Source: Cyanoderma ruficeps (Eukaryota; Chordata; Aves; Passeriformes; Timaliidae). From it: a DNA stretch of 64,000 bases. The DNA lies in contig VZDJ01007747.1 of NCBI GenBank assembly GCA_008694505.1, positions 10,448,399 through 10,512,398 on the forward strand. The letters run 5' to 3'. The notes beneath the pieces were generated by a model that saw only the letters and a list, made by a program, of their open reading frames with translations, searched no databases and was not told the origin of the DNA. Shown in pieces: positions 37,548-51,509 of this stretch (its first letter is position 1; every line of letters begins with the position of its first letter). A program made the position numbers and the translations under genes.

Positions 37548-40071
37548 CAGGAAAAATCAATGCTCTATCCATTGCACTTCCAAGCTTTAATTCAATTACC
37601 ATCTGTGAACTAATCAAACATTGATCTAGCTATGTCAATAGGCAGAAAGCAATTTTTTATACCACTTGTCATTAAAGGTTACATTTTAGTTCACTTATCA
37701 CAAGTCTGAATATTTAATCTAGTTATAAAAAAAATCTTCTCTCAATTTTAATTTCATTTAATTAAAGACTCATAAGAGCTTTTATGTCCTTTTGCCTATT
37801 TTCTGCCATTCGTTCTATACTAGTGCAGGGTTATTTTGCAAACAAAAGTCCAAAGTACTATTTCCAGGTGATTTTAATAGACTGAAGCAAGAAAGAAAAA
37901 TTCTTTTTTTTCCTTGTCAGAAATTACACGTCTGTCATTTCAATTATATTGCCACTGACTTCCTCCTCTCTTAGCAGCTGTTCTGTCTGTTCATTTAAGG
38001 AAAAAGGGCTATAGTTCTTTTTAATTAGTAGATCCTGAGTAAGGGTTTTTTTCTTCCACGAGCTTCCCTGTCACTGCTTACCAATTTTGCTTACTATATG
38101 TCTCTAGCTAAATGTCAAACAATTTTATCTGAAAAACAGCTACAAGCAGTTTTGAGAAAAGGTGGGGTTAAGCTCTTATTTACTGTCTCTGTGGAAGCAA
38201 TTACCAAATAGTGACTCCACTGTTTTTATTGCTCAGCCCTACGGCTATCATGGTGAAAAGAAGTAAAATAATCATAATGATCAACATAAGCAATAATAAT
38301 ATTATTACATTAAAAAGTGAAAATTTAAAACAAAATAGACAACAGAAAAACAAAACCCCACAAAACAAACAAAAAAGAATTCCAGGGCCCTTTCATATGT
38401 TGGATTAAAAGACTTAAAAAACACAGAAGTGTCTGCCCTAAGGGAGAGGGACCTGACTTGCGTGCCATATTAATGATCACTAAAAACAGCTAAAGCAAGA
38501 AGTAAATAGGTAAACCTCTTTTATGTCAGCTAGCTTTGCCCTAGGGAGACTAGATACCCTGAATATCTTTCAACAGGTCTAGGGGTTGTAGCCTAAAAAT
38601 GATTCTGAAAAACCCAAAGATACAAGTCAAATAAATGACTAGAAAAGGCACATAGAGAGTGAAGGAAAATGTTTAAAGAGCAGGAGTCCTGAATTGTTCT
38701 GTCCGTTTCTTTCCCCCAAATCTTGACTTATACCTCTGCTCTGAGCACATGTGAATACTGAGCAACCTAGTGTTTCACAGGAATTGCTTTCACTGATGTA
38801 CTACAACCTCAGTAATCCATGTCAGTTTGACCTAGGTGTTTTAAAATCAGTCTTCAGGAGTAATTAAAACTTTTTGTTCTCCCCAAATTCCAGATGGTTA
38901 TTAAGTATTAGCTATATTTTCTTTTACTCATTTAATATTCTGTGTAAGCTGCCTTATCTTATTTGGGTTTAACAAGTGCTTATTTTTCTTTTATTTCAAG
39001 AAAAAAACCTATTAGATTCTGATATAAATCCTCTCAAATTCTGAAACAGTATTAACATCTTCTGGAAAGACTGCTCTGGCCTTGCTGTGCTTGGAAGGAA
39101 TTTGCCTAAGTGTTGCCAGGTAATTACTTTCTCCAGTTGGTATCAATATTCCTATATTAATAACTAGTTGTATTATCAAATGACCTCAATATATTTTTCA
39201 TAAATCATGTAATTATTCATCTACAAGAGTATTAAGAAATTATTACATGAAGGTTATATAAAGATACAGAGCATTTACAACATGTCTTAAAAGGCGCTTG
39301 TCATTGTAGACATAAAGAAGAGACAAAATTTATTATACTGAGAGGAAGTATGAGTCAAATAAAAGCTAATCAATGCTTTTACTATGTTCTTTTATTGAAA
39401 ATACTTTTCTATGAATCATAGCTCTTCACTTGTGAGAGGAATAGAAGCAAGTTCATTTTGTAACATTTACAACTCTAATTGGAATCTCAATGCCATTATG
39501 TTCACATGTTCCTCAAAAGAATACCCTTATATTGTTCTGCATTAAAGACCTTTCAAAATCAATCTCAACCTGAGTTTTCCAGATAAAAAATAATTCCAAT
39601 ATTCCAATTCAATTCTCTTAAATGTTCCAGTTTCTGAGAAAATACTCCTTATTAAATGGCTTCTGAGTTTTGTAGTATTTATGACGTGCAATTACAGAAA
39701 ACTCACAATAATCAATATTTATTCTTCAATGGAATATAAAATAATATTGAGAATTAAAGGGGCATGTAAATTATGAAAATCTACAATTTGAGGTCTGTGT
39801 AAAGTATGGTGTTTTATGATCCTGAATTATACCTTCTGGACATTGCTTTAGCTATAACCTGGGACTCCAGAAACCTACTGGTGGGTTCAGAACTAGTAAA
39901 GTGATAACATGAACAGCTGAAACAAAAATCTACACTAGTATATCTGAGTATAATTTCCAGATAGTGGAAATATACAGATCTATCTCTCTTAAACATTAAA
40001 AAGACTCAGAGAAGATTGCAATTACCTAATTACACAATGAATGCTAGTAATTATATTAAAAATCCAGTCTC

Positions 40072-40129
40072 ATACTCCAAAATAGCTCTGTGCTATTTTT
40101 ATACTACAAAATAGCTCTGTGCTGTGAAA
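40072..40129 (+). repeat. Tandem duplication of a 29-bp unit
   Basis: 'actccaaaatagctctgtgc' in 40075-40094 recurs as 'actacaaaatagctctgtgc' in 40104-40123; over 40072-40094 and 40101-40123, 22 of 23 bases agree at a 29-base period. The tails of the two units have diverged. Confidence 0.85.
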
Positions 40130-41243
40130 TTTTGAATATCTTTAGAAAATTAAAAGAAGGTACTGAAACTCCAGTACCTTTCTGTGTCACTTTGTTCAGT
40201 ACCTCACCAATATCATCATGAAAAATATTTTTCATATGTAAAAGTACAAACTTGTCATCTTGCTTCTGTTGTGACTGTGAATATTTATTTAACTGTACTT
40301 GCCTGGTCACAGTTCTTCCTTAGGTCCTAAGCACTGGAGGAAAACAATTAGCTGTTATTACAGACTTTTTTTTCCAGGCTAAATAAATCCCTGTCTAGAA
40401 TCAAGTAGCCCAAAACTGAACAAGGCGTACCGGGGGTGTAGCATAAAGAAACCCAAGCAAAAGGGAATATTCATGGCACTTAACCTCTAGCTACTGTCTT
40501 TCTAATGCAGCTCAACTGCTATTAGCATTCCTCCACCCCAAAGGATTATGGCAGACTCACTTGTGAGATGCTATTCTACATTTTACACCTTCATCCACAA
40601 AAAGTCCCACCTGCAGCAGTCTGTGTGATAAAGGGAGCAGAGGAGAGCACTTACACAGATGGAGTTACTAAGCTCAAAAGTTAGTGCATGCTTAAATGCC
40701 TCTTGGAATGGGACTATATTAAAACATTGGTGTATGCGTCTTCCTGAGCAAGCATCCCCAAGCAATAATAGTCGAGGAAGGTTCGATTAAATATTAACCT
40801 ACCTGACCCTTCATTCAAAAGAACTGAGCATATTTCCACTTGTTACACTGGGAAAAAATTCTGAGAGTACTCTTCTGTTCTCAGATCTATCTGAGTAACT
40901 GCGGAGCCAAGTGGCACTGCCACCAACTGGAGCTCTAGCCTGCATTTGCTGCTCAATCCTGATTGCTTGCCCAAATGCAATCCCATTAAAATCAATGTGC
41001 AGAAACAAGCCCAGCGTGATCATTTCCCTGCATGACACTTAATACATTTCAGAGTAATTCCTGCAGAATTTGCAGCCATAGGATACAACTCTCTCTTAGA
41101 TTTTTTAGTTAGGATTCAATAGAGATTTTAATTTGTTTTATAATTCTGTTGAATTATAAAAAAATTATATCAGAAAAATTACTCAAATCAAAATTATGTT
41201 ATTTATTTGATGACTTTTTCAGAGCATGCAATGTTCGACTTTT

Positions 41244-41268
41244 ATTAGTCAATTGATCATTGACTAAT
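41244..41268. repeat. Perfect 10-bp-arm inverted repeat
   Basis: Arm ATTAGTCAAT, loop TGATC, arm ATTGACTAAT. A further 'tgatcaat' follows at 41270. Could be a small hairpin or a pair of transcription-factor half sites. Confidence 0.85.
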
Positions 41269-44200
41269 GTGATCAATTACTCCAGTCCTTGTTGAGTCAC
41301 AGGATAATGCTGTTTTTAGTTCTCGGGCTTTAAATTTTAATATGCAATGCTGACCTTTTTGCTTAGTTGCTCTTTCTTAAAGTGCATTTTGTAGGAAAAA
41401 TTTACAGACTTCCTTTCGTGCCAGCTACAAATAATGAGATTTTTCCTTTTATAATTTTTGTAATAGTGCAGCACACTCACCTCCCACCAGGCAGTTTATA
41501 CAAATTACTGCAAACATAGCGGTAAATGTTATTTTAACACTTGGTTTGGACTCCAACATAGAAATATATTATATATTTTACTAGCTCATTTACCACCTAC
41601 TAAGTTATGTTATTAGCTAATTCACTGAACATGGTGTGTGTTGGGTAGATTTGGTTATCACTTTAAAGGGATGCTTCTCTGGGTCTGGTCTGTGCTTTCT
41701 GAATCCACAGAATTTACTGTGTCTGTGTGTTTATAAGTGAAAAACCTGAGAGATGCAGGAAGGCATAAAATGAAAGGGTAGGATCTGCCTCTGTCTCACA
41801 CACCATACCTTATTATAATAAGTAATTGATTTCTCATTGCCATTGTTCAATAGTTCTGATTCACAGCCCATTAAGGTTAATGAAAGAAAAAGACTCATGA
41901 GTGAAACCTGAACTTCATTTAAGTACTTGTTAACATTGACAGTGACTCTATATGATTGGGAATTCGGTAAATGTCAAAGTGGCAGAATCTCAGACAAATT
42001 CTTTTGGTCTTGAATTTTGGTGGGATACATAATCCGAAATTCCCAAGTTCTGTTGAAAATCCTGATGAGGATTTTTTCTTTTATGATGATAAAAGAGATA
42101 TCAACTAAGACTTTTAATAGCCTAGTCCTACTGAGCATTATTAAAGCCTTGTGTTTTTATAAGCCTGCTACAGTTCAGGTTGTCAGCAGAAAATGAGTCA
42201 TGCATGTTGCAATTAATGCATAAAGATTTTAGGGATTGTCACCTTTGAAAGCTGGTTCTGTCTTAATAAGAGCTCCTTCTATTAATGAGATATATGTCAT
42301 GTAAAAAGAATTTGGGGTGGGTTTTTTTGCTGTATCTTAGATAAAGATTTTTTTTCTTATAAATTGACATAGCTTTTCTCATAATATATAGCAAATATGT
42401 TTTTAATAGCATTGTAGTCCACAAACACATCAGACACTTCATGGCTCTAACCAGACTTAAGAAACCTCCTGAGATCTTAATGCTATTAAAAATGTGCAGC
42501 AAAAAGCCATGGTGACTGGAGTGAGAATAGAAAATGAGGAGTATTAGTTAGGGTAGGAAAGAACAAAAAACATATCGGAGAGAGAAGCTGTAATAGCCAC
42601 CATCCAGCAGAAGGATTCTGCAGTTTTACAGCAAGAGGTAAAGACAATCCCATGCCATAAAGGGGAGTCAGCTTAATGAATGACACCTGGTCAAAAATAA
42701 TAGGAAAAAAAAACATTAGTAAAAGTCAAAAACATTAAAAGCAGAAGGCTGAGGAGCCAAACTTTGCCAAAGTATCTAGAAAGAAGGGAATTTGTTGATA
42801 AAGTGGAGAGGTTGAAGATATGGTAAGTAAAAAATGTTGATGACCTCATCTAAAAAAGAGGGATCATATCTCTGAATGCATGAAGTGTCTCTTTCAGTAG
42901 TCAAAACTAAGGGATTAAGAAATAAAAGAATGGGAATCACACTTAGATTAGAGAAGGAAGGGAAGAAAAATAAAAATAGGAAATAATGGACTGAAGAGCA
43001 ATAGGAGAAATCCACCAACATTCTGACCCCCCACCTCGCACCCCAATGACACATACAGTAACAAAACTGAGAAAAGCAAAGAATTCCTATCTATAATTTT
43101 ATCTCTCATGTCTGAGCTTTGTCCCATATGGAGGACTGAAACTAGACTTAAGAACTTCAGATAAACTCCTCTGTGACACAGTAGCATCTTTTTCTCTTAC
43201 ACAGAATTAGTACTTCTTTAGCATTTTCTAATCTCCTATGAATTTAGCAAAGGGTTGGAGGAAAGCAGAGGAAATCTCCTATGGAGATTATCTTCCTTGA
43301 ATAACAATGATAATCAATACTTACGGAAAATAAGGAAAACAGAAAAACAATATTCAGGAAGGTAACTCAGCCCTGGAGTTTACCCACCTATACTTGAAGG
43401 GTGGCCAGTTGTAGTCCATGGAATAAAATCTGCTTCCAAAGCTGTCTTATAGTATGGTTGAAAGCCTCCAGCTTCTCAGAATAATGCTTCTGTCATGACT
43501 ATCTTGCACCTTAAAAATCTAAAAAACCAACATGACCGAGGGAGACACTCAGGACTTTTATCTGCAAGCTGCACTCTTGTATTTCCAGTATTGCCCCAAG
43601 AGGCCAAAGGTTTGCTAGCTATGTTGCTCAAAGCTTCTCAGAACAGAGTTTTTGGCCTTCAGTATAGGCTATGGAGAAACCCATATTCTTCATGGTACAT
43701 GTTGAATGAATCCACTTGGAACTAGGAAAGAGGGCTGGGCTAACCTTTCCTTAATTAGAAGCTTATATTTAGTATCAGTTGTAGCAATAGTATTGTAGTA
43801 ATAGCCATTATATAGGATCAACCTGATGTTTACTCAGCGGGTCTTTCATCTAACAATATTCCACACTTAGCACTGACTATTTTTTGACAGAACTGGGTCA
43901 GGGATAGGGACTGAGGGAGCCAGTGGGTATACTTCAAAGCTTTCTTCATGCAAAAGAATTAATTCCTGCATTTTGCTAGAATTTACCCATTTGTTTTGTG
44001 GAACACAGCAGAGTGTATTAGTGTGACCCATTATGGTACCAGTGCCAAGAAAGCTTTACTTTTCTGTTTGGCCTCTCTTGGCATGCAATCAAGGCCAATT
44101 GCCTTTTTGCCTCATGGCTTTTCCTACAGAGATGAAAGTGAAGCCTTACTGACACACACAGGATGGCAGTGTGATCACTGAAACAGCTTCAATCTATTGG

Positions 44201-47193
44201 TACAGGCATGATTAAGCTTCTCTCTTGTCATTTCCCTTAATGCATGCCAATTTGGCCTTGTCAGTCATTTATCGAGTTTGACAGGAGCTTTCATCCAAAG
44301 AACATCTCCAGGAACAATCAAAAAGCACTATGAGTGGGGCTGGACTGGAAGTACATTTCCTGTACTGAGCACTCTTTTTGTTCAATTAAAAAATAAAAAT
44401 TAAGCATTCTCCATTACTGAATTCGAAAATCAGTTTTAAATTTTAGAAGTGATCAGCATCTCCAGATTAGAGTAAAAACAAAAAATAATAATTAAAAAAC
44501 CTCGGCACTACTGGAGTTAGTCTCTTAGTCTTGAAAAGAAACATAGATTTCCTTTAACTTTCTGGTGAAAAAAGAAAATTATTGGGGTTTTTTGGCCAAT
44601 AAGTTGATCAGAAGTGTTCATCTTGCTTCTGCAACAGGCAGTCCCTGATCATTCTCTGCAGTGCAGCACTATGTGTCTGTGAAGTATTTTTGCCTTATTG
44701 TTAACTGATCTTCAGTGCATTCTGCTGGATGTCACTTTGATAAAGATATAACTTGATTGCTGTACCATCAGGCAAATCTGTCTGTAGGTCTGTTCCTTCA
44801 TTCCTCTTCATCAAAGCTTTATGTATAGAGGGGAAAGTAAAAGTAGGAAAAACCACCAAAAGGACAGTTAAGAATGAGAGTGCTTTTTGGGTCACTTTTT
44901 CTGATGTTTAATATTGCATAGCCAATCTGCAAAAACTGGTATTTTTGCTGTTCTTTTTCAAGGGGCTCAAGACTATACAATTTATATTCCCATTCATCCA
45001 AATATTTTCCATCCATGAAGGAAACTTTTGAGAGTCCGGGTTATTAAACATCAGGGAATCCTAGCTTAGATCCCTTCTAGATGGAAAATGCCTTTCATGC
45101 TCTTTTTTAAAAAATATTTTTTTATTTAATTCCAATAGGATTAACAAAGGTCGTGAAAACATCTTAGGACTTCTTCCTATTGGGAATATCATACTGCTAT
45201 AAATATTCTCTTTCCTTTTTTCTGATTAAAAAATGAGAAGTTATTGAAAGCATAAGTATCATAAGCGTCTTTGTCTCCTAATGCTTTCTTGGGACACAGG
45301 CTGAAGACTTGAAGAGGCGTTCAATTGTGTGGATCTGTTGCACTGCACAAGGCAACTGAAGATGTATTTCAGGGTTAATGACTTCCTCTGTTTGAAAGAG
45401 AAAGAAAAACAACTCATGGATCAGAAAGTGACCCCTTCAGGGAATAAAACAGGTTGGCTAGTAGATATGTTTTCTGTTTCTTTTTACATTTTCCAGGGTG
45501 AATCTTAAGCAGCTCTGAATCTAGCCTTTACAAGACACCTCTGGGATTCTGAATGAAATACAGAGGGCCATAAAGAGATAGCTGAGATGAAGAATTAGTC
45601 ATAACTGAGTCTATTGTGGAGGACTAGCAAGAAGAGCAAGCAGTTGAAGAAAAATGAATATTTTTCTTGCAGGATCTGAAATGTTTACTTATAATAGCAT
45701 AGATTTACTTAGTTTGCCAATCCCTGTGACATTCTTGGCAATAAATAAGGCTGAAAATGCTGATGACATGTCCTCCCTTTTGTGTTTATGGATATGCAGG
45801 CATATCATGCTTACTATGCTTGCAAAGCAACTAAAATGCTGAAAAGCACAGGAGGGATCCATCCTATTTTTAACTTATAGAGGAAGATAATATAACAAGC
45901 TCGATTTGGAAAGGAGCCTGAAATTTTGAATCTTTTGCTCAGTGTCAGATATGTATGGCTCTTGCTGAGAAGATAACTTTGAGTATCTGAAACTTTTCAT
46001 TATCTTTAATTAAGACTATAGTAATACATAGGGCAATTTCTTGGCTGTTTTTTTATAAACTGACAAGCCAGTCCAACATCCTAGAGCACAAATACTGATG
46101 TGCCTTCAAAAACTGAATGGCAGAAGCTGTACTTGACTTTGTTTCTTGTTCTTAAAAGTAGGCTTTTCCAGCTGCGCTTTCTAGTAGGAAAACCTGAACA
46201 ACATTATTTTGGCTGGTCCTATTTGTCAGTTATAGATCAACTGTGCTATTTTCTCCTGCCTTATTTTTGCAATTCTCTTACACCTCCAACAACTAGATGA
46301 AACATATTTAAATAGGATCAAGTATTTGTGAGTGTTCTTTTCTACAGCTCACACGGTCAATGTAAAACAAAGTATTATTTTCAATGGAAACAGAATAGTT
46401 AGGAGAAAAACAGGACGGCAAAACAAGTAATGTACACATTGCTTTGCCATTCCCAGTGGTTACCTAAGCAAGAACAGATAAGGTTTTTCTTGCCAGTGTT
46501 GCAAGGCATCTACAAAGTGGATGATTTAAGCACAATACTACTGCTGGAAAGTAAGATAAGAAAGCATCTGCACTGGTTTAACAAAGAGGCAGCTGGGGTC
46601 CAAAGGATTACATCTGTACACAAACAGAAAAGCAGACACTCTTGTAAAATCCTCCCAGCAGAGTTCATAAACATGTGCCTACTGCATGAAGCCATGGTTA
46701 AACCACACTCTACCCCTAAGCCATCGCATCTGTGAGGTAGCACACAGTTCTGTGCATTACACCTTCAAATATCTGCACCAATGGCTCACTTCTTTGGAGG
46801 ATGTCCTCCCTTTCAAATTCACTAGAGTTCCTTTGATGCTCCATGGGGCTGTTTTTTATTTATTTGAGTTGTCTCTTGCCAAATCTCCAGCACCCACTGA
46901 TGGATTTTCCATAAGCTAAATCCATTCTTGCAGGTAACAGGCATTCCACAGATAGCACCCATTACATCCCTACGAGGTGGCTCCAGGTCTTGTCACCACC
47001 TACTGCTGCAGCTCTCTATCTCATCTCAACAGATAACCTCAGGTGACTCACAACATTTTCCATAACTCAGAGCTGTGTGCCCATAGATGGAAATGGACCG
47101 TGGAAGAGCCTTATCTGAGGGTTTCTGGCATCTGCCAACATTCCACATAGGAAAGTCTTTTTTTTTTTTTCTGAGACACCATTATTAATGAAG

Positions 47194-47330
47194 AAAGCTG
47201 TGGTGAAGACCATGATGAAGCAGCTGTGCCCCTGCAGCCCATGGAAGGACACAGGGATCCACATATCCACCTGCAGCACATGGAGGAGCCCTATGCCAGA
47301 GCAGGGTGGATGCCTGAGAGGAGGCTGTGA
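47194..47330 (-). mobile_element. LTR fragment, inverted, same family as 51170-52480
   Basis: The reverse complement of this segment matches 51776-51917 almost base for base: both contain 'atcacagcct', 'tctcaggcatc', 'ctctggcatagggctcctcc', 'atgtgctgcaggtggatatg' and 'ccatgggctgcaggggcac'. Only the middle part of the LTR is present. The orientation is opposite to the two neighbouring copies. Confidence 0.85.
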
Positions 47331-48961
47331 TCTGCCTGCAAAGAAATATCAGGAGTCAAGTCGACAAATTAAAAGTCTCTTCCACTGAAGTAGCTTCACT
47401 GCTAGCACAGTTTAAACTAGGCTATGGCTGTTGGAGAAGGCAATGTGGATATCTAGTTACTCTGTTATCTAGATACTCCTACAGTACCTGGTAGCTAATT
47501 CACTGAAAAGATTAAAGGGATTATAAAAAAAAAATAGTTACATTAAATTTTCAGGCAAACAAGGGGTCTTGAGAGGGAGAGAGGAAAGGTAGTGTACTAG
47601 ATTTTGGTCAAATGTGCAAAGCTTTGGTTTTGTAATGGGTATGCAATAAAGCAGATATTGTGCATAGCATACATTCAAGAGAGATTAATAGTCATATTAA
47701 CCTTTTTAAAAATGATGAAACAGATATATCCCTTTGCAATTGGTGTGACAAAGCAATAAAAGCATAGTAAAATAGAACAGGATTCATGTCTTCTGACCAT
47801 CAAATAAACAAGTAAAATAATTAGAGATTTACAGCATGAACACGTGCATATAATATTTGACATTTTATCTAAGCAATGGCAAAGCACAATTAGAGGGATG
47901 ATAATAAGGCGTTATAAAAACTACTTGAAAAATGTTCCGAACTAATTTCAGCATCAGAAACATTGGTGCCATTACCTTTAATAAAATGCATAGACACGTC
48001 CAAATCAATCTCTTGGAAGGTACTAAATTAAGAACCATTTTTCAACATGTTAGCCTTTTATGTTTGGCAGTATTTACATAAAGTCAAAGTAAGCTATAAT
48101 GCGAAAGGACCTGACCAGAAATAAAAATAAAACCCATTATGTTCATGAATATTTTTGCAATTGTCATAGAAGTCAATGCTTAGCTGTAGTGTTGATTTCA
48201 TGATCTTTAAGAACTGGCCTGTTTTTTAGGTAAATATTATTGTTATGGCCAGCTTGAACATACTATTTTCTTTTTGATGTAAGGAATCTTGAAAAAACAG
48301 AAGATTCATCAAATACTGTTCATAGATCTATTTCTTTGTTAAAATTATGCCAGCACAATATCTAAAACTCATAAAAATCACCTTATGATTTCACTGTCAA
48401 AACCAAATGCTTAGAAAAGATGAAATCAGAAATGGCACTTCAGCTGTATGTACATTGCTACCTACCATGAATAATGTCTGTCAGACAGACTCTAAAATGG
48501 TCTGGTCAGGAGAGCAGCTGTGTGGTCTGTGCACCTTCACCTGTTTCACCCATTTCACTCATTTCCACGGGACTAGACTTTCAATCAGGCACACTCAAAC
48601 TTATAAAGAAATCTCTTTATAGCTGAATTCTTACGGACTGCGTAGAATGGACCAACTTTGAAACCAAAGGTCTGAAAGGCCACAAGAATGCAAGTTATGT
48701 ACTCTGCCTGGGAAACGTTTCACTGAAATTGTGATGACTCAAAGTCAAATGTCTGGTTGAGGGTGGTCGTCTTGGCTCTTCTGTAGAAAATAAAAGACAC
48801 AATAATGTAGAAAATGTGATTCTACACTTTGTGAGTGTTGACTCAGCCTTTTGCACCAAGTCCCATCCTAACTGTCAATGAACAGTAAAATGCATGTAAA
48901 GGACAGTCATCGATTTCAGGAATTAAAGCAACAAAAATGATTGTTTATTTATAAAAATAGC
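47331..48961. other. Non-coding, AT-rich
   Basis: No gene or recognised repeat between two LTR fragments. Short frames only. Confidence 0.6.
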
Positions 48962-49250
48962 TGTAGTGGCTTGACCCTGGCTGAATGCCAAGCACCCACC
49001 AAAGCCTCTCCATGACTCCCCTCTGCAAATGGACAGTGGAGAGAAAATACAACAAAATGTTCATCAGTTGAGATAAGGACCATGAGAAATCACTCGCCTA
49101 ATACTATCACTGGTAAAACAAACTCAGTTTGGGAATATTTTCGAACCCTGATAATTAGATTTTTTACTAACAAAATCAGAGCAGGATAATGAGAAGCAAC
49201 GTAAGACCTCAAAAACACCTTTCACTCACCCGTCTCTCCTTCCCAGCTCT
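48962..49250 (+). mobile_element. LTR 5' fragment, same family as 51170-52480
   Basis: Starts with 'tgtagtggcttgaccctgg', the same start as 51170 ('agtgggttgaccctgg'). It continues with 'cacccaccaaagcctctc', 'acagtggagagaaaata', 'gagataaggac', 'actaacaaaatcagagca', and ends after 'ctctccttcccag'. The LTR text then stops and unique DNA follows, so only about the first quarter of the LTR remains. Confidence 0.88.
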
Positions 49251-51169
49251 TAAAGGCAAAATGAAAACCAGATTACCAAAACAAATGCTTACATAGCAAT
49301 GTATGTGGATTGGAACAAAACTGATTTTTCTTTGTAACTTTGTAACAGTGTTGCTACACTGGAATGTTAAAACAATGAGTAAAATATTTTTACCACTATT
49401 TATTGCAGAATTACACACTGGGTGGCAGTCTATGTGTAAAAGATTGGCACTGCATTTCAGTACCTATCTGTTGCAATTAAATCTCACGAAAAGGACCTCA
49501 CAGGAGGTGATGAAAACAAGAAACAGACTAAGTACCTGTACAGAATTGCATGAGCTATTCCCAACAAAAAGTCTGTTTTCCACAGTGCTTGCTCCTGTTT
49601 TGTGTTCTATAAAACCTCTTTGAAAACTTCCAAAAGCTTCAACATATTTTTTTACGCATTTTAAAAAATAGTCTAAAGTGTCTTCTTTCTTCTTTCTTCC
49701 CTTTGGGGTAAAAAACAAACAGTGCTGTGAAAAGCAATATGCTATTAAAACATAAAAAACTTTAGAAACTCCATCACAAACTTGCCGTATCATGTAAGTG
49801 TATCCAAGTCAACATTTTATAGCATCAGGGACTACCTATGGTTCCTTTCTGCTGATGGTGTTGTCGCTAAAATGTGCATTAGTATTGATCAGTTATTCTA
49901 CCATGATCTTCTTGCAGCTAAGTCAGCAGGAAGATAGACTGGAATGAAATGCACCTTTTCTGAGAACATCACAGATAAAAAGGAAATAATTGCTTATGTG
50001 AAACATTGCATTTAAACCACTGTAAATATTTCCCAGCTCTTGGAAAAAAATAATTTATATATTTATATATGTACATTCCTTAAAGAGCTAGCAAATAGCA
50101 ATTTGGTAACTGTCAAAACTACTATGCACATCATATGCTGGAAAAAATTAAAGATGTACCATATTTTGTGCATTTGTTTTAAGTTAGCTGATTACTTTCT
50201 AATTTTTTATTAAAATCAAATTTAATTTTTAAATTTTAAATTTCTCTAAATTAAATAATTTCAAAAATTTTAGATTTCTTCCATTAGACGATGTCTGTTC
50301 CGAACTCATTTCATCTGGATGTTTAACATGCAATAACCACTCATTCTCTTAGCAATTATTCAGATGGTTGAAATGCTAAGAAATTTCCTTAGAAGTATGG
50401 AAAGTAAGGAAGAAAATAATAAGATAATATGATAAGAGTAGGGTCAACAAAAATCAAAAGAAATGTAGGAAAGGCTTGATAGGGGAAGAGATGAAAAACC
50501 CAAATGCAGGATGGTTTTGCCTCAAGCAGAATCCTTGGCAGGTATGTCATGCATGCAGGAAATGAGGAGTCTGACAAAAGCGGCACTGTCCTGAAAACAG
50601 CACAGGGTGTTACAGCATAATTTCAGTACAGGTGGGCTTCAGAAGAGGATGCATGCTCCTTGGAACATCCAGCTGACTATCTCCTCTCACAGCTGAATGA
50701 TGACTTGATACCACTCTTTGAACAAAGGCACTGTATTGAAAATTTCCATGAAATCTCCACAGTAGCTAACTTCCCACTAAGACTTTTTAAACTGATATTG
50801 ATATTTCAAAGTCTTTTGAAAGAGTTTATGACTACCTGAAGCAAAAACCTGCTGTCTAATCCCATCATTTACATTATAGGCAGCACTTAATTATCTGAAA
50901 CACATCAGGGAAAGAACATAGCTACTGCATAAGATATTAACTAAAGATTTCTTCTCACACCAAGCACAATTTACCAGATAAGAAAAGTCTTTCTGTTCCT
51001 CTGTTCCAAGTCCTGGGAGTTTGTACATTTCACTTTGCAGATGAAGGAGTCACAGGCGGACGGGACTTGTAATATGGCAGAGGAACATTTTGTCTCAAAA
51101 AGAACACAGAAAAGGTAGCAACAACAATAGACATACTCACATAACCCCCTGTAAAATGTGTACTTTTAA
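49251..51169. other. Non-coding with very AT-rich patch
   Basis: No gene seen. 50200-50275 is almost pure A/T with nested TTTAAATT-type words. A 109-codon minus frame (49464-49793) and a 106-codon plus frame (49303-49623) overlap each other and have no motif. Confidence 0.55.
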
Positions 51170-51509
51170 GTAGTGGGTTGACCCTGGTTGGACACCACAT
51201 ATCCACCAAAACTTCTCAATCACTTGCCTCTGCAACTGGGCAGTGAAGAGGAAAATAAAACAGAGGGTTCGTGAGTTAAGAACAGAGACTTCATTGCCCA
51301 AATACCTTCACAGGCAGAACAGACTCAAATTGATGATATTCATGGAACTTATTACTAACAAAATGAGAGCAGAAAAATGAAAAGTAAAATATATCTTAAA
51401 AACACCTTCCCCCCCGTCCTCCCTCCTTCCCAGGCTTTACTTCCTTCCCCCCAGCAGGAAAGGAGACAGGCAATAGAGGTTGTGGTCAGTTCATTCCATA
51501 TAGGATCCC

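Larger units (their letters stand above)
35451..47193. other. Long non-coding stretch with small palindromes
   Basis: Nearly 12 kb without any recognised gene or transposable element. Small structures: palindrome at 37536-37547, duplicated 29-bp unit at 40072-40129, 10-bp-arm inverted repeat at 41244-41268. Blocks 37500-37700 and 41900-42260 look like candidate conserved non-coding DNA. Frames of 100 codons or a little more (36549-36866 minus, 46430-46735 plus) have no motifs or splice context. Confidence 0.5.
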
